DNA from: Cherax quadricarinatus
Taxonomy: Eukaryota; Arthropoda; Malacostraca; Decapoda; Parastacidae
Direction: 5' to 3'
DNA length: 64,000 bases
NCBI RefSeq assembly: GCF_038502225.1
Contig: NC_091292.1
Span: 44,866,228 to 44,930,227, forward strand
Notes under the pieces: model-generated
Told to the model about the DNA's origin: nothing
Seen by the model: only the letters and a program-made list of their open reading frames with translations
Databases searched by the model: none
Position numbers and translations under genes: made by a program
Shown here: positions 21,440 to 33,900 of the stretch, piece after piece
Numbering within the stretch: the stretch's first letter is position 1
Layout of the letters: every line of letters starts with the position of its first letter

Positions 21440-22699
21440 TCAGGCACTTAAAACCGACAAAGGGGGTTTCCCTCTTGACACTACCGATTTATCACCTGAT
21501 CGTTTCATTGCACCCTTTTCCCTCCCCCCCCCTTTCTGTCCACCCTTACCCAACCCCTGCCCCTGGGCGCCACTTGAACCTCTCCGCATGGCTTCCGCCC
21601 ATGTTTTCTTCCCAGGTCTTTGTGCGGGCGTAAGCACGTCGTCGGAATCCGAAAGCACTGCTGCGCGCTTTCGCGTCGTACCCTCGACCTGCATCAAGTC
21701 ATCCAGCTCAGTGCCATGATGAACCTCCACCTCCACAGTTCTCACCAACTGTGCATCCTTACGACACACTTCAGTCTGGGTTGGCGTCACCACGCCCTCC
21801 TCAACTGCAGACCCATGATCCAGGTCTGTACCAACATCCGGACAAGGACTCTCATTACCCAAAATGTTCTCAAACGTCGACACTATCGTAGTTTCCGCGT
21901 CGCTACCATTCACTTCCGCGATGACCTCATCAAGCACTTGTACAACGTCCAGGGAAGTGATGTCGTCCCCCCGCGTAGCCCCTGCCATCTCCTTTTCTTC
22001 GGCCCTCTCAACCTCCTCACTCCATGTCAAACTCTGCTGAGGCAGAGTCGAAAACAGTTGATCTTGATCCTCTCTCCTTTCCTCCACATCTCGTCGTTGC
22101 TGCTGGTCCCTATCACCACGTCTTCTTTCACATTGCGCAGCCAGGTGATCATACGACCCGCACAAACGGCAAGTGCTTCGCTGCCCAGCATATGTTACAA
22201 AAACCTGAGTCCTGAAATCTTCCATCACCACGTACGATGGAATTGGATGTCGGAGCGTCATCTTGACAGAGAATGCACCCTCAGGTATCCCCATATACTG
22301 GCCAACTGACCACCTTCCTGCAGTGATCGTATGTATTGTGCCGTATTTACACATAATGAACCGGATGTCAGATGCATCCGCCTCGAACGGCACATTCCTG
22401 ATCTTAACCCATGTGTAATAGCTGGACACATCATGCAGCCTCACCGTCACAGCATGATTAACTGGTATGGCCACCTCTTGAAACTTATTCACAACTGCCT
22501 CATACACAGTCGCCGAACTAAATTTTACAAAAATCCTCTTCGTTCCGTTCAAAGCAAGTCCACAAATCTCCTCTTTGGCTATTCCGTAGGTATCTCTGAT
22601 GATTGCAGGCAAAAGCAACTCCATTGAAGGCCCCGTCACAGCTCCACTGGTTAATACAATGCAGACTGTATTTACCCTGCGCCGGCGAGCCTGCGCCAT
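21440..22699 (-). CDS. LINE ORF1: nucleic-acid-binding protein with CCHC zinc knuckle
   Basis: A 419-residue protein starts at the ATG at 22699-22697 (MAQARRRR), which has A at -3 and G at +4. The frame is open a little further upstream but has no other ATG. Residues about 10-160 form a compact region with beta-strand-like pieces (YYTWVKIRNVPFEA) typical of ORF1 proteins of Tx1-like elements. The knuckle CRLCGSYDHLAAQC (C-x2-C-x4-H-x4-C) lies at about 22172-22131. It is followed by a charged, Gln/Arg-rich linker and a Lys/Gly-rich basic tail. Its expected role is to coat the element RNA. The stop TGA (21442-21440) overlaps the ORF2 frame. No internal stop is present, so this copy is fairly young or has been kept open. 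Confidence 0.85.
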   Translation of the reverse strand: MAQARRRRVNTVCIVLTSGAVTGPSMELLLPAIIRDTYGIAKEEICGLALNGTKRIFVKFSSATVYEAVVNKFQEVAIPVNHAVTVRLHDVSSYYTWVKIRNVPFEADASDIRFIMCKYGTIHTITAGRWSVGQYMGIPEGAFSVKMTLRHPIPSYVVMEDFRTQVFVTYAGQRSTCRLCGSYDHLAAQCERRRGDRDQQQRRDVEERREDQDQLFSTLPQQSLTWSEEVERAEEKEMAGATRGDDITSLDVVQVLDEVIAEVNGSDAETTIVSTFENILGNESPCPDVGTDLDHGSAVEEGVVTPTQTEVCRKDAQLVRTVEVEVHHGTELDDLMQVEGTTRKRAAVLSDSDDVLTPAQRPGKKTWAEAMRRGSSGAQGQGLGKGGQKGGGREKGAMKRSGDKSVVSRGKPPLSVLSA

Positions 22700-22994
22700 G
22701 TTGGTGAAAATAATACTGCCACCAGACAACTCCAGGGGGCAGCAGCAGCACACGTCCTCTCCACTCAAGGGTTGAGAGACGTATCGAACAAGCTAGTAGC
22801 GAGCTGTTGAACGATCACACAATAGCAAGGCTGACCATAACAGAAACTGACACGCAAAATTTGTAAAGCAATGCCATACAGCAAGCTGCACAATGTTCCT
22901 GCTACGAGCTTCACCCTAAGCTCAACCGTTTCTCTAAGTCCAGCTCCAGCTCTCGGACAGGCTACCCATATTACAACCCCAGGATTCCAAATGG

Positions 22995-23394
22995 CCTGTT
23001 ATCCCGGGTGTAATGGGAGCAAAATAAACACAGCAGAAAAAGTTTCGACTTATATTATCCTTCACCAATTTAGAACAACAATATGTACACTATGTACAGT
23101 GATAAGTATAGTGCACTCCACGGTAAGCAAGGCAGAATAGAAGCCACAAGATAGCAGACCGTGCTTCAACCAGCTCTAGAATGGGAATGACAAGGGCAGA
23201 CAGGAGAGGGGTACCCACATAACCTCTGCGATTGCCAACACCACCATCTTATTGGCTAGAACCTGGTCACTAATTGAACGACGGGGCCCCATCATCAACT
23301 CTTAGCAACCTGGTTCGCTGGTTGGGGGAGATAGCCTGTAAATGAGGGTGTGTACATGCGCCGAATAAAGGCTACGTACTCTTTGCATGCCACA
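22995..23394 (-). mobile_element. Putative solo LTR (minus strand), TGTGGCATGC start
   Basis: On the minus strand the sequence starts TGTGGCATGC at 23394 and includes AACCAGCGAACCAGG and TGTACATAGTGTACATATTG. It ends around 22995 with CCCGGGATAACA. The order of these blocks matches the plus-strand copy at 47015-47395, so the two are members of one dispersed family. TG at the start, CA at the end and about 400 bp suit an LTR. I see no target-site duplication, and the GTG tract begins at the 5' edge. Confidence 0.5.
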
Positions 23395-24093
23395 GTGGTA
23401 GTGGTAGTAGTGGTGGTAGTGGTAGTGGTAGTAATGGTGGTCGTAATAGTGGTGGTGGTAGTGATGGTGGTGATAGTGATAGTAGAGGTGGTAGTGGTAG
23501 TAGTGGTTGTAGTGGTGGTAGTGGTGGTAATGGTGGTGGTAGTAGTGGTGGTGGTAGTGGTAGTAGTGGTGGTAGTGGTAGTGGTGGTAATGGTGGTGGT
23601 AGTAGTGGTGGTGGTAGTATTGGTGGTAGTGGTAGTAGTGGTAATAGTGGTGGTAGTAGTGGCGGCGGTAGTGGTAGTAGTGGTGGTAGTGGTGGTTGTG
23701 GTGGTGGTGGTAGTAATAGTAGTGGTGGTAGTGGTAGTGGTGGTGGTAGTGGTGGTAGTGGTAGTGGTGGTGGTAGTGGCAGTAGTGGTGATAATGGTGG
23801 TGGTAGTAGTGGTGGTGGTAGTGATGGTGTTGGTAGTGGTGGTAATGGTGCTAGTAGTGGTGGTAGTGGTAGTGGTAGTAGTGGTAGTAGTGGTGGTAGT
23901 GGTAGTGGTGGTAGTAGTGGTAGTAGTGGTAGTGGTGGTAGTGGTAGTAGTGGTAGTGGTGGTAGTGGTGGTAGTGGTGGTAGTGGTAGTAGTGGTACTA
24001 GTGGTGGTAGTGGTGGTAGTGGTAGTGGTAGTGGTGGTAGTGGTGGTAGTGGTGGTAGTGGTGGCAGTGGTGGTGGTAGTGGTTGTGATAGTG
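23395..24093. repeat. (GTG/GTA)n trinucleotide tract, 700 bp
   Basis: A long mixture of GTG and GTA triplets with rare AAT and GCG changes. It reads as poly-Val on the plus strand and a Pro/Leu repeat on the minus strand. Neither has credible coding context. Confidence 0.97.
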
Positions 24094-24366
24094 GTAAGAT
24101 GGATAGAGAGTTGTTCTCGCTCCAGAAGAACCCAAGTGAATCCAAGAGCGGAACGACACTTAAGTTTCTTCGTTGTTTTTCTCGTTTCTTATCTGTTTTT
24201 CCTATGTATCTTGTCCATTTTCGTACGTTTCTTACCTTTTTCTCCTATGTTTCTTGCATTGTTTAACTATGTTCCTTGCCTCTTATTTATTTTCACTGCT
24301 ACCGTGGTTTATCTGACAATGAACTGCTACTTAGTAGTTGGTCAACTCGAGTGACTTATATCTTAG
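24094..24366. other. Unique spacer between simple tract and 26-bp array
   Basis: No gene is supported. The stretch is T-rich with four to five loosely similar blocks (TTTCTTAC, TATGTTTCTTGC, TATGTTCCTTGCC), possibly an eroded short repeat. Confidence 0.5.
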
Positions 24367-26618
24367 TAAGGAAGACCACATAACCTAGCAAATAAGGAAG
24401 ACCACATAACCTAGCAAATAAGGAAGACCACATAACCTAGCAAATAAGGAAGACCACATAACCTAGCAAATAAGGAAGACCACATAACCTAGCAAATAAG
24501 GAAGACCACATAACCTAGCAAATAAGGAAGACCACATAACCTAGCAAATAAGGAAGACCACATAACCTAGCAAATAAGGAAGACCACATAACCTAGCAAA
24601 TAAGGAAGACCACATAACCTAGCAAATAAGGAAGACCACATAACCTAGCAAATAAGGAAGACCACATAACCTAGCAAATAATGAAGAACACATAACCTAG
24701 CAAATAAGGAAGACCAAATAACCTAGCAAATAAGGAAGGCCACATAACCTAGCAAATAAGGAAGACCACGTAACCTAGCAAATAAGGAAGACGACATAAC
24801 CTAGCAAATAAGGAGGACCACATAACCTAGCAAATAAGGAAGACCACATAACCTAGCAAATAAGGAAGACCACATAACCTAGCAAATAAGGAAGACCACA
24901 TAACCTAGCAAATAAGGAAGACCACATAACCTAGAAAATAAGGAAGACAACGTAACCTAGCAAATAAGGAAGACCACATAATCTAGCAAATAAAGAAGAC
25001 CAAATAACCTAGCAAATAAGGAAGATCAAATAACCTAGCAAATAAGGAAGACCAAGTAACCTAGCAAATAAGGAAGATCAATTAACCTAGCAAATAAGGA
25101 AGACCAAGTAACCTAGCAAATAAGGAAGATCAAATAACCTAGCAAATAAGGAAGACCAAGTAACCTAGCAAATAAGGAAGATCAAATCTAGCAAATAAGG
25201 AAGACCAAGTATCCTAGCAAATAAGGAAGATCAAATAACCTAGCAAATAAGGAAGACCAAATAACCTAGCAAATAAGGAAGACCAAATAATCTAGCAAAT
25301 AAGGAAGACCAAATAACCTAGCAAATAAGGAAGACCAAATAATCTAGCAAATAAGGAAGATCAAATAACCTAGCAAATAAGGAAGACCAAATAACCTAGC
25401 AAATAAGGAAGACCAAATAACCTAGCAAATAAGGAAGACCAAATAACCCAGCAAATAAGGAAGACCAAATAACCCGGCAAATAAGGAAGACCAAATAACC
25501 CAGCAAATAAGGAAGACCAAATAACCCAGCAAATAAGGAAGACCAAATAACCCAGCAAATAAGGAAGACCAAATAACCCAGCAAATAAGGAAGACCAAAT
25601 AACCCAGCAAATAAGGAAGACCAAATAACCCAGCAAATAAGGAAGACCAAATAACCCAGCAAATAAGGAAGACCAAATAACCCAGCAAATAAGGAAGAAC
25701 AAATAACCCAGCAAATAAGGAAGCCCAAATAACCCAGCAAATAAGGAAGACCAAATAACCCAGCAAATAAGGAAGCCCAAATAACCCAGCAAATAAGGAA
25801 GCCCAAATAACCCAGCAAATAAGGAAGCCCAAATAACCCAGCAAATAAGGAAGACCAAATAACCCAGCAAATAAGGAAGACCAAATAACCCAGCAAATAA
25901 GGAAGACCAAATAACCCAGCAAATAAGGAAGACCAAATAACCCAGCAAATAAGGAAGATCAAATAACCCAGCAAATAAGGAAGACCAAATAACCCAGCAA
26001 ATAAGGAAGACCAAATAACCCAGAAAATAAGGAAGACCAAATAACCCAGCAAATAAGGAAGACCAAATAACCCAGCAAATAAGGAAGACCAAATAACCCA
26101 GCAAATAAGGAAGACCAAATAACCCAGCAAATAAGGAAGACCAAATAACCCAGCAAATAAGGAAGACCAAATAACCCAGCAAATAAGGAAGACCAAATAA
26201 CCCAGCAAATAAGGAAGACCAAATAACCCAGCAAATAAGGAAGACCAAATAACCCAGCAAATAAGGAAGACCAAATAACCCAGCAAATAAGGAAGACCAA
26301 ATAACCCAGCAAATAAGGAAGACCAAATAACCTAGCAAATAAGGAAGACCAAATAACCCAGCAAATAAGGAAGACCAAATAACCCAGCAAATAAGGAAGA
26401 CCAAATAACCCAGCAAATAAGGAAGACCAAATAACCCAGCAAATAAGGAAGACCAAATAACCCAGCAAATAAGGAAGACCAAATAACCCAGCAAATAAGG
26501 AAGACCAAATAACCCAGCAAATAAGGAAGACCAAATAACCCAGCAAATAAGGAAGACCAAATAACCCAGCAAATAAGGAAGACCAAATAACCCAGCAAAT
26601 AAGGAAGACCAAATAACC
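24367..26618. repeat. 26-bp minisatellite array (about 87 copies) in three domains
   Basis: The 26-bp unit includes ACCTAGCAAATAAGGAAGAC. Domain 1 (24367 to about 24950) carries GACCACATAACCTAG. Domain 2 (about 24950-25440) mixes GACCAAATAACCTAG with GATCAA and includes a dimeric run. Domain 3 (25440-26618) is almost uniform GACCAAATAACCCAG. On the minus strand the unit has no stop in any frame, so three overlapping frames read as a hydrophobic 26-residue repeat. I regard this as a by-product. Confidence 0.96.
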
Positions 26619-27949
26619 CAAACATCTATGAAATTCCAGGTTTAGTGGCGTCCTGAGCTGCACGGAAATCAATGTACTTAGTGTATTATACTCGCCAGAA
26701 ACCATTGTTTATTTATGAAGATGATAATGATACTGTGCATCTCTATGTTTAGCTTGAAATATTCAGTAAAACACAATGTTTAGCTTGAAATATTCAGTAA
26801 AACACAATGTTTAGCTTGAAATATTAAGTAAAACACAATGTTTAACCTTTAAAATTCTGTAGATATTAAACTAACAAGAAAGGCAGAGTTAAACATTGTG
26901 TTTAGCTAGTAAGATATATGTCAACAGGCTTAACAAGTTACAGTAAACTATGAAAAAAAAAACAATTAAAACAAGATTCATGTGATAAAATATGATTAAC
27001 CAGTTTGATATGTCAGATCATTATGATTAACCTGCTTGATATGACAGATCACTATGATTGTCCAGGTTGATATAACAGATCATTATGATTAACCTGTTTG
27101 ATATGACATCACTATGATTATCCAGTTTAATATGGCAAAAACGTTATGAATATTAAGATATGAATAAAGACAATGATTAACCAATCTGATATGACAAAAC
27201 GCTATGATTAACCCGTAAGGTGTGTCAGAACACAAATAATATAAGAAGGAAAGCAATTAGATCCGAAGATTAGACGGAATATAGTAAATAAAGTTGCTTG
27301 CGAGGCAGTATTTGGGCAAGACGTTGACGATGATCGCTCGGTGGTGTATATTTTTCTTACCCGAGATGCTAATTTTCCTGGTCGTGGAAAATAAGATAAC
27401 TAGCATCGTACTCAGGATGTGTAATAATATTTTGGAGGGTAATGATTTCGTCTCCCGGGCTGATGTTAGTGATTAATGCCCTTCCAAATACTAACCACCA
27501 CTGCATAGGAGTACAAAATTATTAGATCAAATTTCACATATGGGTTTATGATGTAAATACAGTGGTTATTGTGATAATGGAGTTGTGAGTGAGACAGGAA
27601 GAGGAAAGTGTTAGAAACCTTGGCCAGAGAGTCTTTGTCTACCTGCTCTGCTTTGCGAGTTATGGTGATAATGACCAGACAAACCTTGTCTGTCTGCATG
27701 AATGGGGTTAAAAGTCTCGTCAAAATTGAGTAAAGTTTCCATGAAATTCCTATTGTCTTATTGCATTCAATTATTAAATGGAATCAGAGGAACCATTGGT
27801 AAAATTTCGACAATTCCAGAGCACCAAATTCTCTTTTTTATATATAACCCTTCTCATCCCTCTTCCAGTCCACTATCCAGTTCTCATTCTCCGCTTTTTC
27901 TTTCCTCTTTACTATTCTCCTTTCCCTCTCAGGTTCTCTTATCCTCCCT
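26619..27949. other. A+T-rich spacer with two small degenerate repeats
   Basis: No gene is supported. At 26735-26846 a 31-bp unit (CAATGTTTAGCTTGAAATAT) occurs about three times. At about 26995-27210 a unit of about 31 bp (TATGATTAACCTGTTTGATA, GACAGATCA) occurs six to seven times with divergence. The 27700-27949 part is C+T-rich and leads into the large array. Confidence 0.7.
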
Positions 27950-30900
27950 CTCAGCCCCACACACCAACACTGCAGCTCCCAGGTCCTACCTCTCAGCCCC
28001 ACACCAACACTGCTGCTCCCAGGTCCTCCCTCTCAGCCCCACACACCAACACTGCAGCTCCCAGGTCCTTCCTCTCAGCCCCACACACCAACACTGCAGC
28101 TCCCAGGTCCTTCCTCTCAGCCCCACACACCAACACTGCAGCTCCCAGGTCCTTCCTCTCAGCCCCACACCAACACTGCTGCTCCCAGGTCCTCCCTCTC
28201 AGCCCCACACACCAACACTGCAGCTCCCAGGTCCTCCCTCTCAGCCCCACACCAACACTGCTGCTCCCAGGTCCTCCCTCTCAGCCCCACACACCAACAC
28301 TGCAGCTCCCAGGTCCTCCCTCTCAGCCCAACACACCAACACTGCAGCTCCCAGGTCCTCCCTCTCAGCCCCACACACCAACACTGCAGCTTCCAGGTCC
28401 TCCCTCTCAGCCCCACACACCAACACTGCAGCTCCCAGGTCCTCCCTCTCAGCCCCACAAAAAACACTGCTGCTCCCAGGTCCTTCCTCTCAGCCCCACA
28501 CACCAACACTGCAGCTCCCAGGTCCTCCCTCTCAGCCCCACAAAAAACACTGCTGCTCCCAGGTCCTTCCTCTCAGCCCCACACACCAACACTGCAGCTC
28601 CCAGGTCCTCCCTCTCAGCCCCACACACCAACACTGCAGCTTCCAGGTCCTTCCTCTCAGCCCCACACACCAACACTGCAGCTCCCAGGTCCTCCCTCTC
28701 AGCCCCACAAAAAACACTGCTGCTCCCAGGTCCTTCCTCTCAGCCCCACACACCAACACTGCAGCTCCCAGGTCCTTCCTCTCAGCCCCACACTCCAACA
28801 CTGCTGCTCCCAGGTCCTCCCTCTCAGCCCCACACGCCAACACGTCAGCTCCCAGGTCCTCCCTCTCAGCCCCACACACCAACACTGCAGCTCCCAGGTC
28901 CTTCCTCTCAGCCCCACACACCAACACTGCAGCTCCCAGGTCCTCCCTCTCAGCCTCACACACCAACACTGCAGCTCCCAGGTCCTTCCTCTCAGCCCCA
29001 CACACCAACACTGCAGCTCCCAGGTCCTCCCTCTCAGCCCCACACACCAACACTGCTGCTCGCAGGTCCTCCCTCTCAGCCCCACACACCAACACTGCAG
29101 CTCCCACGTCGTCCCTCTCAGCCCCACAAAAAACACTGCGGCTCCCAGGTCATCCCTCTCAGCCCCACACACAAACACTGCAGCTCCCCGGTCCTCCCTC
29201 TCAGCCAAACACACAAACACTTCAGCTCCCAGGCCCTCCCTCTCAGCCCCACAAACACTGCAGCTCCCAGGTCCTCCCTCTCAGCCCCACACACAAACAC
29301 TGCAGCTCCCAGGTCCTCCCTCTCAGCCCCACACACAATGCAGCTCCCAGGTCCTCCCTCTCAGCCCCACAAACACTGCAGCTCCCAGGTCCTCCCTCTC
29401 AGCCCCACACACAAACACTGCAGCTCCCAGGTCCTCCCTCTCAGCCCCACACACAATGCAGCTCCCAGGCCCTCCCTCTCAGCCCCACACACAATGCAGC
29501 TCCCAGGTCCTCCCTCTCAGCCCCACAAACACTGCAGCTCCCAGGTCCTCCCTCTCAGCCCCACACACAAACACTGCAGCTCCCCGGTCCTCCCTCTCAG
29601 CCCCACAAACACTGCAGCTCCCAGGTCCTTCCTCTCAGCCCCACACACAAACACTGCAGCTCCCAGGTCCTCCCTCTCAGCCCCACACACAATGCAGCTC
29701 CCAGGTCCTCCCTCTCAGCCCCACACACAATGCAGCTCCCAGGTCCTCCCTCTCAGCCCCACACACAAACACTGCAGCTCCCAGGTCCTCCCTCTCAGCC
29801 CCACACACAATGCAGCTCCCAGGTCCTCCCTCTCAGCCCCACACACAAACACTGCAGCTCCCAGGTCCTCCCTCTCAGCCCCACACACAATGCAGCTCCC
29901 AGGTCCTCCCTCTCAGCCCAACACACAATGCAGCTCCCAGGTCCTCCCTCTCAGCCCCACACACAATGCAGCTCCCAGGTCCTCCCTCTCAGCCCCACAC
30001 ACAATGCAGCTCCCAGGTCCTCCCTCTCAGCCCCACACACAAACACTGCAGCTCCCAGGTCCTCCCTCTCAGCCCCACACACAATGCAGCTCCCAGGTCC
30101 TCCCTCTCAGCCCCACACACAAACACTGCAGCTCCCAGGTCCTCCCTCTCAGCCCCACACACAATGCAGCTCCCAGGTCCTCCCTCTCAGCCCAACACAC
30201 AATGCAGCTCCCAGGTCCTCCCTCTCAGCCCCACACACAATGCAGCTCCCAGGTCCTCCCTCTCAGCCCCACACACAATGCAGCTCCCAGGTCCTCCCTC
30301 TCAGCCCCACACACAAACACTGCAGCTCCCAGGTCCTCCCTCTCAGCCCCACACACAATGCAGCTCCCAGGTCCTCCCTCTCAGCCCCACACACAAACAC
30401 TGCAGCTCCCAGGTCCTCCCTCTCAGCCCCACACACAATGCAGCTCCCAGGTCCTCCCTCTCAGCCCAACACACAATGCAGCTCCCAGGTCCTCCCTCTC
30501 AGCCCCACACACAATGCAGCTCCCAGGTCCTCCCTCTCAGCCCCACACACAATGCAGCTCCCAGGTCCTCCCTCTCAGCCCCACACACAAACACTGCAGC
30601 TCCCAGGTCCTCCCTCTCAGCCCCACACACAATGCAGCTCCCAGGTCCTCCCTCTCAGCCCCACACACAAACACTGCAGCTCCCAGGTCCTCCCTCTCAG
30701 CCCCACACACAATGCAGCTCCCAGGTCCTCCCTCTCAGCCCAACACACAATGCAGCTCCCAGGTCCTCCCTCTCAGCCCCACACACAATGCAGCTCCCAG
30801 GTCCTCCCTCTCAGCCCCACACACAATGCAGCTCCCAGGTCCTCCCTCTCAGCCCCACACACAAACACTGCAGCTCCCAGGTCCTCCCTCTCAGCCCCAC

Positions 30901-33900
30901 ACACAATGCAGCTCCCAGGTCCTCCCTCTCAGCCCCACACACAAACACTGCAGCTCCCAGGTCCTCCCTCTCAGCCCCACACACAATGCAGCTCCCAGGT
31001 CCTCCCTCTCAGCCCAACACACAATGCAGCTCCCAGGTCCTCCCTCTCAGCCCCACACACAATGCAGCTCCCAGGTCCTCCCTCTCAGCCCCACACACAA
31101 TGCAGCTCCCAGGTCCTCCCTCTCAGCCCAACACACAATGCAGCTCCCAGGTCCTCCCTCTCAGCCCCACACACAAACAATGCAGCTCCCAGGTCCTCCC
31201 TCTCAGCCCCACACACAAACACTGCAGCTCCCAGGTCCTCCCTCTCAGCCCAACACACAAACACTGCAGCTCCCAGGTCCTCCCTCTCAGCCCAACACAC
31301 AAACACTGCAGCTCCCAGGTCCTCCCTCTCAGCCCCACACACAAACACTGCAGCTCCCAGGTCCTCCCTCTCAGCCCCACACACAAACACTGCAGCTCCC
31401 AGGTCCTCCCTCTCAGCCCCACACACAAACACTGCAGCTCCCAGGTCCTCCCTCTCAGCCCCACACACAAACACTGCAGCTCCCAGGTCCTCCCTCTCAG
31501 CCCCACACACAAACACTGCAGCTCCCAGGTCCTCCCTCTCAGCCCCACACACAAACACTGCAGCTCCCAGGTCCTCCCTCTCAGCCCAACACACAAACAC
31601 TGCAGCTCCCAGGTCCTCCCTCTCAGCCCCACACACAAACACTGCAGCTCCCAGGTCCTCCCTCTCAGCCCCACACACAAACACTGCAGCTCCCAGGTCC
31701 TCCCTCTCAGCCCCACACACAAACACTGCAGCTCCCAGGTCCTCCCTCTCAGCCCCACACACAAACACTGCAGCTCCCAGGTCCTCCCTCTCAGCCCCAC
31801 ACACAAACACTGCAGCTCCCAGGTCCTCCCTCTCAGCCCCACACACAAACACTGCAGCTCCCAGGTCCTCCCTCTCAGCCCAACACACAAACACTGCAGC
31901 TCCCAGGTCCTCCCTCTCAGCCCCACACACAAACACTGCAGCTCCCAGGTCCTCCCTCTCAGCCCCACACACAAACACTGCAGCTCCCAGGTCCTCCCTC
32001 TCAGCCCCACACACAAACACTGCAGCTCCCAGGTCCTCCCTCTCAGCCCCACACACCAACACTGCAGCTCCCAGGTCCTCCCTCTCAGCCCCACACACCA
32101 ACACTGCAGCTCCCAGGTCCTCCCTCTCAGCCCCACACACCAACACTGCAGCTCCCAGGTCCTCCCTCTCAGCCCCACACACAAACACTGCAGCTCCCCG
32201 GTCCTCCCTCTCAGCCCCACACACAAACACTGCAGCTCCCAGGTCCTCCCTCTCAGCCCCACACACAAACACTGCAGCTCCCAGGTCCTCCCTCTCAGCC
32301 CCACACACAAACACTGCAGCTCCCAGGTCCTCCCTCTCAGCCCCACACACCAACACTGCAGCTCCCAGGTCCTCCCTCTCAGCCCCACACACCAACACTG
32401 CAGCTCCCAGGTCCTCCCTCTCAGCCCCACACACAAACACTGCAGCTCCCAGGTCCTCCCTCTCAGCCCCACACACCAACACTGCAGCTCCCAGGTCCTC
32501 CCTCTCAGCCCCACACACAAACACTGCAGCTCCCAGGTCCTCCCTCTCAGCCCAACACACAAACACTGCAGCTCCCAGGTCCTCCCTCTCAGCCCCACAC
32601 ACAAACACTGCAGCTCCCAGGTCCTCCCTCTCAGCCCAACACACAAACACTGCAGCTCCCAGGTCCTCCCTCTCAGCCCCACACACAAACACTGCAGCTC
32701 CCAGGTCCTCCCTCTCAGCCCCACACACCAACACTGCAGCTCCCAGGTCCTCCCTCTCAGCCCCACACACAAACACTGCAGCTCCCAGGTCCTCCCTCTC
32801 AGCCCCACACACAAACACTGCAGCTCCCAGGTCCTCCCTCTCAGCCCCACACACCAACACTGCAGCTCCCAGGTCCTCCCTCTCAGCCCCACACACCAAC
32901 ACTGCAGCTCCCAGGTCCTCCCTCTCAGCCCCACACACCAACACTGCAGCTCCCAGGTCCTCCCTCTCAGCCCCACACACAAACACTGCAGCTCCCAGGT
33001 CCTCCCTCTCAGCCCCACAAACACTGCAGCTCCCAGGTCCTTCCTCTCAGCCCCACACACAAACACTGCAGCTCCCAGGTCCTCCCTCTCAGCCCCACAC
33101 ACAATGCAGCTCCCAGGTCCTCCCTCTCAGCCCCACACACAATGCAGCTCCCAGGTCCTCCCTCTCAGCCCCACACACAAACACTGCAGCTCCCAGGTCC
33201 TCCCTCTCAGCCCCACACACAATGCAGCTCCCAGGTCCTCCCGCTCAGCCCCACACACAAACACTGCAGCTCCCAGGTCCTCCCTCTCAGCCCCACACAC
33301 AATGCAGCTCCCAGGTCCTCCCTCTCAGCCCAACACACAATGCAGCTCCCAGGTCCTCCCTCTCAGCCCCACACACAATGCAGCTCCCAGGTCCTCCCTC
33401 TCAGCCCCACACACAATGCAGCTCCCAGGTCCTCCCTCTCAGCCCCACACACAAACACTGCAGCTCCCAGGTCCTCCCTCTCAGCCCCACACACAATGCA
33501 GCTCCCAGGTCCTCCCTCTCAGCCCCACACACAATATAGCTCCCAGGTCCTCCCTCTCAGCCCCACACACAATGCAGCTCCCAGGTCCTCCCTCTCAGCC
33601 CCACACACAAACACTGCAGCTCCCAGGTCCTCCCTCTCAGCCCCACACACAATGCAGCTCCCAGGTCCTCCCTCTCAGCCCCACACACAAACACTGCAGC
33701 TCCCAGGTCCTCCCACTCAGCCCCACACACAATGCAGCTCCCAGGTCCTCCCTCTCAGCCCAACACACAATGCAGCTCCCAGGTCCTCCCTCTCAGCCCC
33801 ACACACAATGCAGCTCCCAGGTCCTCCCTCTCAGCCCCACAAAAAACACTGCGGCTCCCAGGTCCTCCCTCTCAGCCCCACACACAAACACTGCAGCTCC

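Larger units (their letters stand above)
18428..22870 (-). mobile_element. Tx1/L1-like non-LTR retrotransposon, nearly full length, 3' end in gap
   Basis: On the minus strand the order is a 5' leader (about 22870-22700), ORF1 with a zinc knuckle (22699-21440), ORF2 with endonuclease and reverse transcriptase (from 21437), and a C-terminal Cys/His region in another frame (18822-18428) that runs into the assembly gap. The layout, the KAPGVDGLPNDFY box and the long C-terminal domain with a W.S and GGLGL block point to the Tx1/L1 group. The clade is inference. It is the best-preserved element in the window, damaged only by a frame change near 18771-18822 and the missing 3' end. The left limit of the leader is approximate. 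Confidence 0.85.

Noticed and set aside
20246..22627. Plus-strand frames over the Tx1-like LINE (60-229 codons)
   Set aside because: They are antisense shadows of ORF1 and ORF2, with Pro/Ser/His bias from complement codons.
24367..26618. AACCT within the 26-bp unit as a telomeric (TTAGG) relic
   Set aside because: A single AACCT per 26 bp, without runs of the pentamer, is expected by chance and is not telomere sequence.
25370..26705. Hydrophobic 26-residue repeat frames resembling multi-pass membrane proteins
   Set aside because: Same cause: a 26-bp stop-free monomer read in three frames. No unique flanking coding sequence.
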